Source: Steroidobacteraceae bacterium (GTDB lineage Bacteria > Pseudomonadota > Gammaproteobacteria > Steroidobacterales > Steroidobacteraceae). Taken from it: 47,402 nucleotides of DNA. The notes beneath the pieces were generated by a model. That model was not told where the DNA came from. It made no database searches and was given only the letters and a program-made list of their open reading frames with translations. This document shows positions 1-8,970 of this stretch, piece by piece; within the stretch, counting starts at the first letter, position 1; each line of letters starts with the position of its first letter. Where the stretch lies: assembly GCA_029266835.1 (NCBI GenBank), contig JAQSWD010000028.1, positions 1 to 47,402 of the forward strand, in the 5' to 3' direction. A program made the translations under genes and the position numbers.

Positions 1-50
1 TAGCCGCTCATCGCGATGAATTCGCCGAGCGTCGCGAAGGAAGAATTCAT
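1..50 (-). CDS. ccmD: CcmD, heme exporter small membrane protein (N-terminal fragment)
   Basis: Only the first 16 complete codons are in the window, and the gene runs off the left edge. It starts at an ATG whose last three-base overlap with the ccmC TGA gives an ATGA junction. The residues MNSSFATLGEFIAMSG match the start of CcmD proteins, which begin with a short amphipathic stretch ending in an (F/L)-x-A-M-G-G-Y-like motif before a single membrane helix. CcmD holds CcmE to CcmC during transfer of heme to the periplasm. Position directly behind ccmABC supports the call. The call rests on very little sequence but on very good context. Confidence 0.8.
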   Translation of the reverse strand, partial: MNSSFATLGEFIAMSG

Positions 51-784
51 GCCAATACCTCACGTATCCAGCTGGCGTTGCGTTCGCGGCGCAGCAGCTC
101 CGCGCGCAGCCGGGTTAGCAGCACCGCCACGAAGTACAACGCGAACGCCACGAACATGAGCAGCAGCGGCCACAACATGTCGCCGTCCATTTTCGGCTTG
201 CCCATCTGCATGACGGTGGGAGTCTGGTGCAACGAGTTCCACCACTCCACCGAATATTTGATGATGGGCACGTTCACCACGCCGACCACGGCCAGCACGG
301 CGCTGGCCTTGTCCGCCTTCACCGGGTCTTCGATGCCCGCGCGCAAGCCCATGTAACCCAGATACAGGAACAGCAGGATCAGTTCCGACGTGAGGCGCGG
401 ATCCCAAACCCAGTAGGCGCCCCACATGGGCTTGCCCCACAACATGCCGGTGCCCAGCGCCACGACCGTGAACCAGGCGCCCACCGGCGCGCAGGCAGCG
501 GCGGCGGCATGGGCGACTTTCATTCGCCAGATGAGTCCCACGGCGGCGGCCACCGCCATGGTGGTGTAGATCATGAGGGACAGCCAGGCCGCGGGGGCAT
601 GGATGTACACCATGCGGAAGGCGTCCTTCTGCTGGTAGTCAGGAGGCGCCATCACCAGTCCCCCGTAAAGCGCCACCAGCATGGCCAGCGCGGCGGCGCC
701 GCCAAACCACTTGGTCCAGCGCTGCGCGAACGCATACACATGCGGTGGCGAAGCGAGGCGATGAAACCAGGTCCAGGTTGCCAT
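47..784 (-). CDS. ccmC: CcmC, heme exporter / heme-handling permease
   Basis: A 245-residue integral inner-membrane protein of the System I (Ccm) cytochrome c maturation pathway. CcmC presents heme to the chaperone CcmE on the periplasmic side. The tryptophan-rich WWD signature WGAYWVWDPRLTSE lies at residues 121-134. It is flanked by His62 (in IHAPAAW) and His186 (in LHQTPT), at the places of the two conserved external heme-ligand histidines of the family. Six hydrophobic segments can be followed, and the length is normal. It starts 13 nt after ccmB and overlaps ccmD by an ATGA junction, so it is part of a ccmABCD operon read leftwards. Confidence 0.96.
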   Translation of the reverse strand: MATWTWFHRLASPPHVYAFAQRWTKWFGGAAALAMLVALYGGLVMAPPDYQQKDAFRMVYIHAPAAWLSLMIYTTMAVAAAVGLIWRMKVAHAAAAACAPVGAWFTVVALGTGMLWGKPMWGAYWVWDPRLTSELILLFLYLGYMGLRAGIEDPVKADKASAVLAVVGVVNVPIIKYSVEWWNSLHQTPTVMQMGKPKMDGDMLWPLLLMFVAFALYFVAVLLTRLRAELLRRERNASWIREVLA

Positions 785-797
785 GATTATCTGACTA

Positions 798-1493
798 TCA
801 CTCCAGTCCGATGCGCACCGCCGCGGCCGCGGCCAGCGGTGCGAGCGTCACGCCGAGCACGGCGATGGCGCCCAGCAAATACAGCGGAGGCGCGAGATTG
901 CCTCCCGTGATCGCGAGCTCCGTGGCGCGCGCCCCGAAGATCAGGATGGGCACGGCCAGCGGCAAGGTCAGCAACGACAGCAACACACCGCCACGTCGCG
1001 CGCCCAGCGTGAGCCCCGCGCCCACCGCGCCGACCAGGCTCAATGCGAAACTGCCCAGCGCCAGCGAAGCCACCACACCCGGCATTGCCTCGCCGGGAAC
1101 TCCGAGCGCCGCGGCCGCCACCGGCGCGATCAACGCCAGCGGCACGCCCGTGATCAGCCAGTGCGTGCAGGTTTTCGCGAAGAGCATCCAGGTCAGCGAC
1201 TGGCCTGACAACGCGAACTGCTCGAGCGTTCCATCCATCGCGTCTTCGCGGAACAGGAACTCGAGCGCCAGCAGGGAGGATAACAACGCGCCCACCCACA
1301 GGACACCCGGCGCGGCGTCTCGCAGCCGCGACATCTCCGGGGTTAATGACAAGGGGAACAGCGTAGCCACGATCATGAAGAACATCAGCGGCTGCAACAG
1401 TTGCGATGGCTTGCGGAAAGCGAGACGCAAATCACGCATGGCGACCAGCCAGGCGGCGGTCAGCGCCGAGGTGCGCACGGCCGGTGGGCTCAC
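798..1493 (-). CDS. ccmB: CcmB, heme exporter ABC permease
   Basis: A 231-residue membrane protein, the permease partner of CcmA in the CcmAB(C) complex. That complex uses ATP to release holo-CcmE from CcmC during cytochrome c maturation. The N-terminal cytoplasmic part RDLRLAFRKPSQLLQPL is followed by six hydrophobic segments. The FFMIVATLFPLSL and EFLFREDAMDGTLEQ regions are typical of the family. The ATG overlaps the ccmA stop by 4 nt (1490-1493), suggesting translational coupling. Length is close to that of E. coli CcmB (about 220). Confidence 0.95.
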   Translation of the reverse strand: MSPPAVRTSALTAAWLVAMRDLRLAFRKPSQLLQPLMFFMIVATLFPLSLTPEMSRLRDAAPGVLWVGALLSSLLALEFLFREDAMDGTLEQFALSGQSLTWMLFAKTCTHWLITGVPLALIAPVAAAALGVPGEAMPGVVASLALGSFALSLVGAVGAGLTLGARRGGVLLSLLTLPLAVPILIFGARATELAITGGNLAPPLYLLGAIAVLGVTLAPLAAAAAVRIGLE

Positions 1494-2107
1494 GCGGCCC
1501 CCAGTTCCAGCGGAACCACGGAGCCTGCCGGCAAGGGCAACGCGTGATGCACGGCGGCGACCACGAGGCCATCGCGCGCCAGTTGCTCCGCGATGAGTTC
1601 GGCGACCAGACGTTGGCCATCGGCATCGAGATTGGTAGTGGGTTCATCGAGCAGCCAGAGCTCGGCACCTGCCAGCAACACGCCCGCGAGCGCCACGCGC
1701 CGGCGCTGACCGGCCGACAGTGTCCGCACCGCGCGATCGGCGAAAGCCAGTGCGCCCGTTCGGGTCAATGCCGAATCGATCTCCGGCGTTCCAACGGGGC
1801 GCCGAATGCCCACCGAGAAGTGAAGATTCTCGCGGCCGGTGAGGTCGCCCTTGAGCGGCGGCTCGTGCCCCAGGTAGGCCAGTTCGGAATGGAAGTCGTG
1901 GCGGAATTTGCGGGCGGAGCTCCCGCGCCAGCTGACCTCGCCCTCTTCCGCATCGAGCAACCCCGCGATCACGCGAATGAGCGAAGTCTTGCCCGCGCCG
2001 TTCTTGCCGGTGAGCAGCACACACTGGCCGGGGAGCCCTTCGAAACTGACACCACGTAACACATGACGGTCGCCGCGCCACAGATGCAGGCCGGACACCT
2101 TCAACAT
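1490..2107 (-). CDS. ccmA: CcmA, heme exporter ABC ATPase
   Basis: A 205-residue single-domain ABC ATPase. Walker A GKNGAGKT is at residues 34-41, the signature is a family-typical variant (LSAGQRRR), and Walker B with catalytic glutamate is LWLLDEP, followed by a His switch in AVHHA. It energises the CcmAB complex in cytochrome c biogenesis. The start is the ATG at 2107, with a GAAGG ribosome-binding site four bases upstream. Only 16 nt separate this start from the 3' CCA of tRNA-Leu on the same strand. The gene therefore either shares the tRNA transcript or has its promoter inside the tRNA gene. Confidence 0.96.
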   Translation of the reverse strand: MLKVSGLHLWRGDRHVLRGVSFEGLPGQCVLLTGKNGAGKTSLIRVIAGLLDAEEGEVSWRGSSARKFRHDFHSELAYLGHEPPLKGDLTGRENLHFSVGIRRPVGTPEIDSALTRTGALAFADRAVRTLSAGQRRRVALAGVLLAGAELWLLDEPTTNLDADGQRLVAELIAEQLARDGLVVAAVHHALPLPAGSVVPLELGAA

Positions 2108-2123
2108 GCGGCCTTCATCGGAA

Positions 2124-2210
2124 TGGTGCCCCGGGCCGGAATCGAACCGGCATGGCCTTGCGGCCGACGGATTTTAAGTCCGTTGCGTCTACCAGTTCCG
2201 CCACCGGGGC
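2124..2210 (-). tRNA. tRNA-Leu (anticodon TAA)
   Basis: An 87-nt gene on the minus strand. The acceptor arms GCCCCGG (5') and CCGGGGC (3') pair fully, and the 3' CCA is encoded (2124-2126). The anticodon stem ACGGA/TCCGT encloses the loop CTTAAAA, so the anticodon is TAA, reading TTA codons. There is a variable arm as expected for class II tRNA-Leu, and the T arm is GCCGGTTCGATTCCGGC. It corresponds in order to leuZ of the E. coli glyW-cysT-leuZ cluster, but here a protein gene separates it from the other two tRNAs. Confidence 0.97.
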
Positions 2211-2273
2211 TGCCTGCGTTTCCGCTCGAATTCGTCATCTTTACGAGGCCGTCTGCGCAACCGAACGGCGCGC

Positions 2274-2279
2274 ATTGTA
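2274..2279 (-). promoter_or_regulatory. Possible -10 element for tRNA-Leu/ccm transcript
   Basis: On the minus strand TACAAT is followed at once by GCGCGCC. This looks like a -10 hexamer with the GC-rich discriminator common at stable-RNA promoters. It stands about 64 nt upstream of the mature tRNA 5' end, inside the 95-nt gap behind the unknown 459-residue gene. No good -35 hexamer is seen at 16-18 nt, so the call is weak. Confidence 0.35.
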
Positions 2280-2305
2280 CAGCCTGCCACCTTTTCCTTG
2301 CCGGG

Positions 2306-3685
2306 TTACGGCGCCGGCCGGCCAAGTAACACCGCGCAACGGTCCGGTGGCTCCGGCGGATGGAACGCGGTGTGAAGGCAGGCGAACTCGAGCGTCCTTT
2401 CTCGCGGGTCATAGTCCATGGGTTCACCGGTATAGGGGTTGCGGAGCGTGGAAGTCCGGACGAGCGAAGCCACATCCTGCGCCGGGTGCTCTTCGATCTG
2501 CGCCTGGAGGAGCAGCAGCGTGATCCGGCCATCTTCATCGTGGACACGCGCGGGGAACAGCTGCCAATTCCAGTACGACGGGATCATTCCCAGCTTGCCG
2601 CCGAGGTTGTAGAACATGGCCGGCGTCACGTGGAACTCGCGTGGCAACGGTTCATATGCCTTCTGGTCGTAGTAGTGCCGTGCGTCGAGCGATGCACGTC
2701 GTCGCAAGGGTCTGATCGTGTCGCGGAACTGCTGGTTGAAGGTCGCGTTCCTCTGCAGCAGCAACCGAACCAGCCATGACGCGTCGTCTGCGACGTAGGG
2801 CTGGCCTCCCAGCATCGCGGTGCGTGATTCGGACAGGAACGCGGCGCCGATATCCCGCTCCTCGGGCGTGAACGGACGAACGAAGCTGCGCATACGCTCA
2901 AGGTCGCGGGCATCGAGCTGACGCTCGCGCATCAACGTGGACAGGAAATCATGTGTCCAGCGGATGCCAGCCAATCCGCTCAACTTGGTGCCGAGAAGCT
3001 GCCCGTCGCGCATCGTCACGCGCCAGAAAGCCAACTCCTGCGAAGCCTTGTCGAGAAAAACGTCCGTCGGGTCGGTCTGGAAGCTGATCGCCAGACGCAG
3101 CCTGCCGAGTTCCTGGATCGGGCCGAGCGGAGGCCACGGCGTCGTGGGATCGGGTGCCGGGGTTTCGACGTAGTGCGCGTGCTTCAGCAGTGTCTCGTAC
3201 CGCGGGAGCAGCACGGCGAGTGGCGGTTGCTGCGGATCGAGGGATCGGGCATTTGCGATCAATTGCTGCGCGCAATCGAAGCGGAAGCGAGGCAGGCATG
3301 CCCGTCCCAGGGACTTCGTGGCTGCCGACGGCGCCGTGATATCTCGCGCCTTGATTCCGAGCCCGTCGAGCGTCAGCGGCTGACCGCGGATGGCGACTTT
3401 TTCTTGCTCGCTGAGAGTTGCTGGGTCGCCCCCGTCGCGCCGCAACTGCAGGACGCGGACGATTTCGATGCCCGCGGCGCGCGGATCACGGCCCTCCTCG
3501 GCCAGGAATCCCATCGCGAACACGAAGGCGTTGTCTTCGATGGGCGCGTCCTTCGACATCCGCAGCTCGGCGAGTTCGGGATCCAGCGACTCGTCAAACC
3601 AGGGCCGGTTGATCAGTACGACCAGCAGCGCAAGGGCGACCAGCCCCACCAGCAAGCCGGAGGCGATGCGCGCTGCGCGTTTCAC
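2306..3685 (-). CDS. Unknown membrane-anchored protein between tRNA-Cys and tRNA-Leu
   Basis: A 459-residue protein that I do not recognise. The reading frame stays open upstream through tRNA-Cys, but the tRNA forces a later start. The GTG at 3685 fits, because it is followed by a short basic stretch (VKRAARIA) and one membrane helix (SGLLVGLVALALLVVLI), as in a type II anchor. The remaining roughly 430 residues look soluble and periplasmic. They are rich in Arg, Leu and Pro, with five Cys including pairs in ACLPRFRFDCAQ and FACLHTAF...RCAVLL that could form disulfides. No catalytic motif was found. No ribosome-binding site is visible, and the start lies 10 nt after the tRNA-Cys CCA. Codon use looks like that of the neighbours. 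Confidence 0.8.
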   Translation of the reverse strand: MKRAARIASGLLVGLVALALLVVLINRPWFDESLDPELAELRMSKDAPIEDNAFVFAMGFLAEEGRDPRAAGIEIVRVLQLRRDGGDPATLSEQEKVAIRGQPLTLDGLGIKARDITAPSAATKSLGRACLPRFRFDCAQQLIANARSLDPQQPPLAVLLPRYETLLKHAHYVETPAPDPTTPWPPLGPIQELGRLRLAISFQTDPTDVFLDKASQELAFWRVTMRDGQLLGTKLSGLAGIRWTHDFLSTLMRERQLDARDLERMRSFVRPFTPEERDIGAAFLSESRTAMLGGQPYVADDASWLVRLLLQRNATFNQQFRDTIRPLRRRASLDARHYYDQKAYEPLPREFHVTPAMFYNLGGKLGMIPSYWNWQLFPARVHDEDGRITLLLLQAQIEEHPAQDVASLVRTSTLRNPYTGEPMDYDPRERTLEFACLHTAFHPPEPPDRCAVLLGRPAP

Positions 3686-3695
3686 ACGCGAAAAG

Positions 3696-3769
3696 TGGAG
3701 GCTAGGGTCGGAATCGAACCGGCATAGACGGCTTTGCAGGCCGCTGCATAACCATTCTGCCACCTAGCC
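3696..3769 (-). tRNA. tRNA-Cys (anticodon GCA)
   Basis: A 74-nt gene on the minus strand with acceptor arms GGCTAGG and CCTAGCC, U discriminator and encoded CCA. The anticodon stem GCGGC/GCCGT (with one G-U pair) encloses CTGCAAA, giving anticodon GCA. The T arm is GCCGGTTCGATTCCGAC. It lies 30 nt after tRNA-Gly in the same direction, as cysT follows glyW in E. coli. Confidence 0.97.
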
Positions 3770-3799
3770 GTGGCCCGGACAGAGAAGCCCGAGAGAGAT

Positions 3800-3875
<76 letters not shown>

Positions 3876-3893
3876 ACCCTGGAGAGGGCCGCA

Positions 3894-3921
3894 ATTCTAG
3901 GGCTGTGGCCCGGCAAGTCAA
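3894..3921 (-). promoter_or_regulatory. Sigma70-type promoter of the tRNA-Gly/tRNA-Cys unit
   Basis: On the minus strand TTGACT (3921-3916), a 16-nt spacer and TAGAAT (3899-3894) form a near-consensus promoter. A GC-rich stretch follows, then the tRNA-Gly 5' end about 19 nt downstream of the -10. The -35 overlaps the stop codon region of the LOG gene (3918). This gives the tRNAs their own promoter in addition to read-through from pgsA/LOG. Confidence 0.7.
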
Positions 3922-4469
3922 GGAATTCCCTCGCCAGCCAGGATCTGCATAACCCTTTCAATGGATTCGGCATTTCGCCAGCGTGCACGGCTTTCCGGCG
4001 TCACGAAGCGCTCCTGGACCGAATAATCGAGCATGGCGTACATCGGGTCGAAGTAGTTCTCGATGTTGGCCAGGATCACCGGTTTGGCATGCAACCCGAG
4101 CTGGGCCCACGTGACGATTTCAACCAGCTCGTCGAAGGTGCCCATGCCGCCGGGCAACCCGACGAAGCCATCCGAGAGCTCGGCCATGAGCGTCTTGCGC
4201 TCATGCATGGTCGTGACCACGTGCTGAGTGGTTAGGCCGGGATGCGAACACTCGCGCTCGATGAGCATGCGCGGAATCACGCCCACCACGCGCCCGCCGG
4301 CCTGCAGCACGGCATCCGCGACGATACCCATGAGCCCGAGGCGGCCGCCGCCGTACACCAGCGTGATGCCCCGCTGCGCCAGCGCGCGTCCCATCTCCTC
4401 GGCCGCGCGCGAGTAGCTAGGCCGCGCCCCGGGCGCGGAGCCGCAGAACACGCAGACCGATCGCGTCAC
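3918..4469 (-). CDS. LOG family protein (TIGR00730 type, putative cytokinin riboside 5'-monophosphate phosphoribohydrolase)
   Basis: A 183-residue protein of the LOG/lysine-decarboxylase-like family. Members cleave N6-modified or plain nucleoside monophosphates to base plus ribose 5-phosphate. The signature PGGMGTFDE carries the catalytic Arg/Glu context, and the nucleotide-binding loop VYGGGRLGLMG lies upstream. The chosen start is the GTG at 4469, which overlaps the pgsA TGA as GTGA. The protein then begins TRSVCVFCGS, the usual family start. An in-frame extension further upstream falls inside pgsA and is rejected. The natural substrate in bacteria is often unknown. Confidence 0.92.
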   Translation of the reverse strand: MTRSVCVFCGSAPGARPSYSRAAEEMGRALAQRGITLVYGGGRLGLMGIVADAVLQAGGRVVGVIPRMLIERECSHPGLTTQHVVTTMHERKTLMAELSDGFVGLPGGMGTFDELVEIVTWAQLGLHAKPVILANIENYFDPMYAMLDYSVQERFVTPESRARWRNAESIERVMQILAGEGIP

Positions 4470-5064
4470 GAATGCCCCTTGAGATCGGGCCACGCGGCGC
4501 GCAGGTACGAGATTGCCGACACCAGCGTGAGCACCGCGGCCACGATGGTGAGCGCCAGGCCGATCTCGAACACCGGCAGCTCGAACACGCCCGGGATGAT
4601 CGGCAGGTTCCAGCGGAACAACATGCAGGAAAGGCCCACGATCTGCAGGATGGTCTTGAGCTTGCCCATGCCGCTCACCTTGACCTTGCCGCGCTTGCCA
4701 ATCTCGGCCATCCACTCGCGCAACGCCGAGATGGCGATTTCGCGGCCGATGATGACGATGGCCGAGAGCACGAGGATGGCGCGTACCGACTCGGGCCGCA
4801 GCGTATCTCCTTGCTCACCAGCAACACCAGCGCCACCGCCACGATGAGCTTGTCGGCCACCGGGTCGAGAAAGGCGCCCAGCCGCGAGGTCAGGCCCATG
4901 CGCCGCGCGAGATAGCCATCGAGTGAATCGGTGATGCCGGCAAGAGCGAACAGCAGGCCCGCGGCGGGGTCCGCCCATTTGAATGGTAGATAGAAGAGCA
5001 GGATGACCAGCGGGATGGCGAAGATCCGCAGCCAGGTCAGCGTGTTGGGAAGGTTCCAGATCAT
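4466..5064 (-). pseudogene. pgsA: CDP-diacylglycerol-glycerol-3-phosphate 3-phosphatidyltransferase, frameshifted
   Basis: PgsA makes phosphatidylglycerol phosphate at the inner membrane. The first frame (from ATG 5064) carries the N-terminal membrane helix. It also holds the full CDP-alcohol transferase motif D-x2-DG-x2-AR-x8-G-x3-D-x3-D, seen as DSLDGYLARR followed by GAFLDPVAD. After VLLVSKE (about 4810) this frame turns into unrelated residues. The homology continues one base out of frame as DTLRPESVRAILVLSAIVIIGREIAISALREW and so on to the stop at 4466. One missing base near 4803-4809 (AAGGAGATACG on the minus strand) explains it, and the restored protein would be about 199 residues. The gene starts 15 nt after uvrC and overlaps LOG. 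Because pgsA is normally essential, a sequencing or assembly error is as likely as a real mutation. Confidence 0.9.
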
Positions 5065-5079
5065 GTCAGGCTTCGGGCG

Positions 5080-6936
5080 TCAGGCCCCGGGATGCAAGTG
5101 ATCATAAAGCGTACGCGCCAGTATTGTCCCGATCCCGCTCACCGCCTCGATGTCGGTGACCCCGGCGCGAAGCAATCCCTGGATGCCGCCGAAGTGCTTG
5201 AGCAACGCGCGGCGCTTGGCAGGACCCAATCCCGGCACGGATTCAAGCACCGATTCGTTGTGCCGGCGCGCGCGGCGCTTGCGATGCCCGGTGATGGCGA
5301 AGCGATGCGCCTCGTCGCGGATGCGCTGGATGACGCGCAAGGCCTGCGAGTCGGGACCCGGAACGATGGCGCCCGCATCGCCGTGTACAAACAATCTTTC
5401 CTGGCCGGCTCGCCGATCAGGGCCCTTGGCGACGCCGACCAGCTTGAGACCGGCAAATCCCAGCTGTTCGAGTTCGCCGTACACCTCGTTGATCTGCCCG
5501 AGGCCGCCGTCGATGAGCAGCACATCCGGCGCCACCACTTCGCCGGCGCGGACCCGCTCGTAGCGGCGCTTCAGGGCCTGCCGCAGGGCGCCATAGTCGT
5601 CGCCCGGCGTGACGCCGGTGATGTTGAAGCGCCGGTAGTCCTTTTTCATCGGGCCTTCGGGACCGTAGACCACGCAGGACGCCACGGTGCCCTCACCCGC
5701 CGTATGGCTGATGTCGAAACACTCGAGCCGCTTCGGAGGTGACTCCAGGCCCAGCAATTTGCCCAGCTCGGCGAGCATTCCTTCGATGTCGGCGCGCCGG
5801 GCGCGACGCATGCGCAAGGCCTGCTCGGCATTTTCCACCGTCATCGACATCCAGCGCGCGGGCAAGGCTCGCGAGGGACGCCAGATCTTGAGACCGCCCT
5901 CGGCGCGCTCGCGCAGCACTTCGCAAAGCGCGTCGATCTCGGACAGCTCGAGATTGATCAGTACTTCAGAGGGCGGCGGCGTGTCCGCGTAGTACTGCAC
6001 GAGAAACGACGCCAGCGCTTCGTTGGGTTCGGCCAGCGCGCCCTTGGGAAAGTACGTGGTCGAACCCAGGTTGCGCCCGCCACGGATGATCATCACCGAC
6101 ACCGCGAACTCGCCAGGCTCGCCCACCAGCGCGAAAACATCGATGTCGCGGTCGCCCTCGGCGGTCACGATCTGCTGTGTCTGGATCTGCTTCAGCGCGG
6201 CGAGCTGGTCGCGAAGCGCCGCGGCGCGTTCGTACTGCAGGGCGTCGGCGGCCTTTTCCATCGAGGCGGCCAGCTCCGCGTACACCTCGTCGTTGCGGCC
6301 CTCGAGCACCTTCACCGATGCTGCGATGTCGCGCGCGTAGTCCTCGCGCGAGATCAGCTTCACGCAGGGGGCCGAGCAACGGCCGATCTGGTGCTGCAGG
6401 CAGGGACGGCTGCGGTTGTCGAAGAACGAGTCGCGGCAGTTCCGGATGCGGAAGATCTTCTGCACGCTCTGCAGGGTCTCCTTGACCGCGCCGGCGCTGG
6501 GGAAAGGCCCGAAATACCGGCCCGGAAGGTTGCGCGGGCCGCGGTAGAACACCAGCCGCGGGTACTCGTGCCCGGCGGGTAGATAGACGTAAGGGAAACT
6601 CTTGTCGTCGCGCAGCACGATGTTGTAGCGCGGCTTGTGCTCCTTGATGAGGTTGTACTCGAGCAGCAGCGCCTCGGTCTCGGAGTTGGTGATCGTGACC
6701 TCGATGCGCGCGATGTTGGCCACCAGCGCCTGCACCTTGGGGTCGACGTTGCTCGCGAGGAAGTAGTTGCCGACGCGGTCGCGCAGGCTGCGGGCCTTGC
6801 CCACGTACAGCAGTTCGCCTCGTCCAGGGTTCGGGCCATCCGCTTCCGGAGCAGCGTACATGCGGTACACGCCCGGCCGCCGTGGCAGGTTCGGGATGTA
6901 GTCGCGAGGATCGAAGCGGTCGGCGTGTTCGCTCAC
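5080..6936 (-). CDS. uvrC: UvrC, excinuclease ABC subunit C
   Basis: A 618-residue nuclease subunit that makes both incisions in UvrABC nucleotide excision repair. An N-terminal GIY-YIG domain is seen with GVY at 22-24 and YVG at 44-46. The Cys-rich segment CRDSFFDNRSRPCLQHQIGRCSAPC follows, then a UvrB-binding UVR motif (ASMEKAADALQYERAAALRDQ). Next come the RNase H-like endonuclease domain with LECFDISH and LLIDGGLGQ, and a C-terminal double helix-hairpin-helix (SVPGLGPAKRRALLKHFGG). Length is normal (E. coli 610). It starts 7 nt after the uracil-DNA glycosylase gene and is followed 15 nt later by pgsA, a conserved pairing. Confidence 0.98.
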   Translation of the reverse strand: MSEHADRFDPRDYIPNLPRRPGVYRMYAAPEADGPNPGRGELLYVGKARSLRDRVGNYFLASNVDPKVQALVANIARIEVTITNSETEALLLEYNLIKEHKPRYNIVLRDDKSFPYVYLPAGHEYPRLVFYRGPRNLPGRYFGPFPSAGAVKETLQSVQKIFRIRNCRDSFFDNRSRPCLQHQIGRCSAPCVKLISREDYARDIAASVKVLEGRNDEVYAELAASMEKAADALQYERAAALRDQLAALKQIQTQQIVTAEGDRDIDVFALVGEPGEFAVSVMIIRGGRNLGSTTYFPKGALAEPNEALASFLVQYYADTPPPSEVLINLELSEIDALCEVLRERAEGGLKIWRPSRALPARWMSMTVENAEQALRMRRARRADIEGMLAELGKLLGLESPPKRLECFDISHTAGEGTVASCVVYGPEGPMKKDYRRFNITGVTPGDDYGALRQALKRRYERVRAGEVVAPDVLLIDGGLGQINEVYGELEQLGFAGLKLVGVAKGPDRRAGQERLFVHGDAGAIVPGPDSQALRVIQRIRDEAHRFAITGHRKRRARRHNESVLESVPGLGPAKRRALLKHFGGIQGLLRAGVTDIEAVSGIGTILARTLYDHLHPGA

Positions 6937-6943
6937 GCGTGCA

Positions 6944-7600
6944 CTATAAACCCGCCAGCAATTTGGCCCTGCCCACCACCCGCTGGAACATTTCGGTGGT
7001 CAGGCGGCGGGTGTTGGTGTTGTATCGGCTGCAATGGTACGAGTCGACCATCCGCCGGCCGCCGGGCAGCTCGTGCTCGTTGCCATGGCCGAATTTAGCC
7101 GCGGATTTCTTCAACCCCAGTGCCATGAGCACCGAATCGTGGGCCACCGTGCCCAGTGCGAGGATGCTGCGCACCGATACGAGCTGTTGCAGCTCCGCGG
7201 CAAGGTACCGGTTGCAGGTCTTGATCTCCGCAGGCAATGGCTTGTTGTCGGGTGGCAGGCATTTCACGGCGTTGCTGATGCGCGTGCCCTTCAGTTGCAG
7301 CCCGTCGAAGCGGTCGGTGGACACGGGCGCCGTGGACAGGCCGGCCCCGTGCAGCGACTCATATAAAAGAATGCCGGCATAGTCACCGGTGAACGGACGG
7401 CCGGTGCGATTCGCGCCATGCATGCCCGGCGCCAGGCCCACGATGAGCAGGCTCGGCTGCGGATCACCGAAGGGTGGCACAGGCTTGCAGAAGTAATCGG
7501 GGTTCTCGTGTTTGGTCCTCACGAGGAAGGCCGCGAGACGCGGACACAGCGTGCAGTCCGGGCAGAACACCGGCCCCGTCTTCGCCTCGGGATTCATCAC
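6944..7600 (-). CDS. Uracil-DNA glycosylase, family 5 (UdgB-like)
   Basis: A 218-residue iron-sulfur uracil-DNA glycosylase. Motif 1 GLAPGMHGANRTGRPFTGD (residues 55-73) has Ala/His/Gly in place of the catalytic Asp-Pro or Asn of other families, as in family 5 (UDGb) enzymes. Motif 2 is SYHCSRYNTNT near the C-terminus. Cysteines in CPDCTLC (13-19) plus two later ones (AVKC, KTCNRY) are candidates for the [4Fe-4S] ligands. Family 5 enzymes remove uracil and often hypoxanthine and xanthine. Position directly before uvrC (7 nt) places it in a DNA-repair pair. The start could be either of the two adjacent Met codons. Confidence 0.9.
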   Translation of the reverse strand: MMNPEAKTGPVFCPDCTLCPRLAAFLVRTKHENPDYFCKPVPPFGDPQPSLLIVGLAPGMHGANRTGRPFTGDYAGILLYESLHGAGLSTAPVSTDRFDGLQLKGTRISNAVKCLPPDNKPLPAEIKTCNRYLAAELQQLVSVRSILALGTVAHDSVLMALGLKKSAAKFGHGNEHELPGGRRMVDSYHCSRYNTNTRRLTTEMFQRVVGRAKLLAGL

Positions 7601-7617
7601 GCGGCGCGATGACGCGC

Positions 7618-8949
<1,332 letters not shown>

Positions 8950-8970
8950 CGTCGCCTTTGGCGGAAGTGG

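Noticed and set aside
3686-3763. Extension of the unknown 459-residue protein to an ATG at 3763
   Set aside because: It would translate through tRNA-Cys and place 26 unrelated residues before the membrane anchor.
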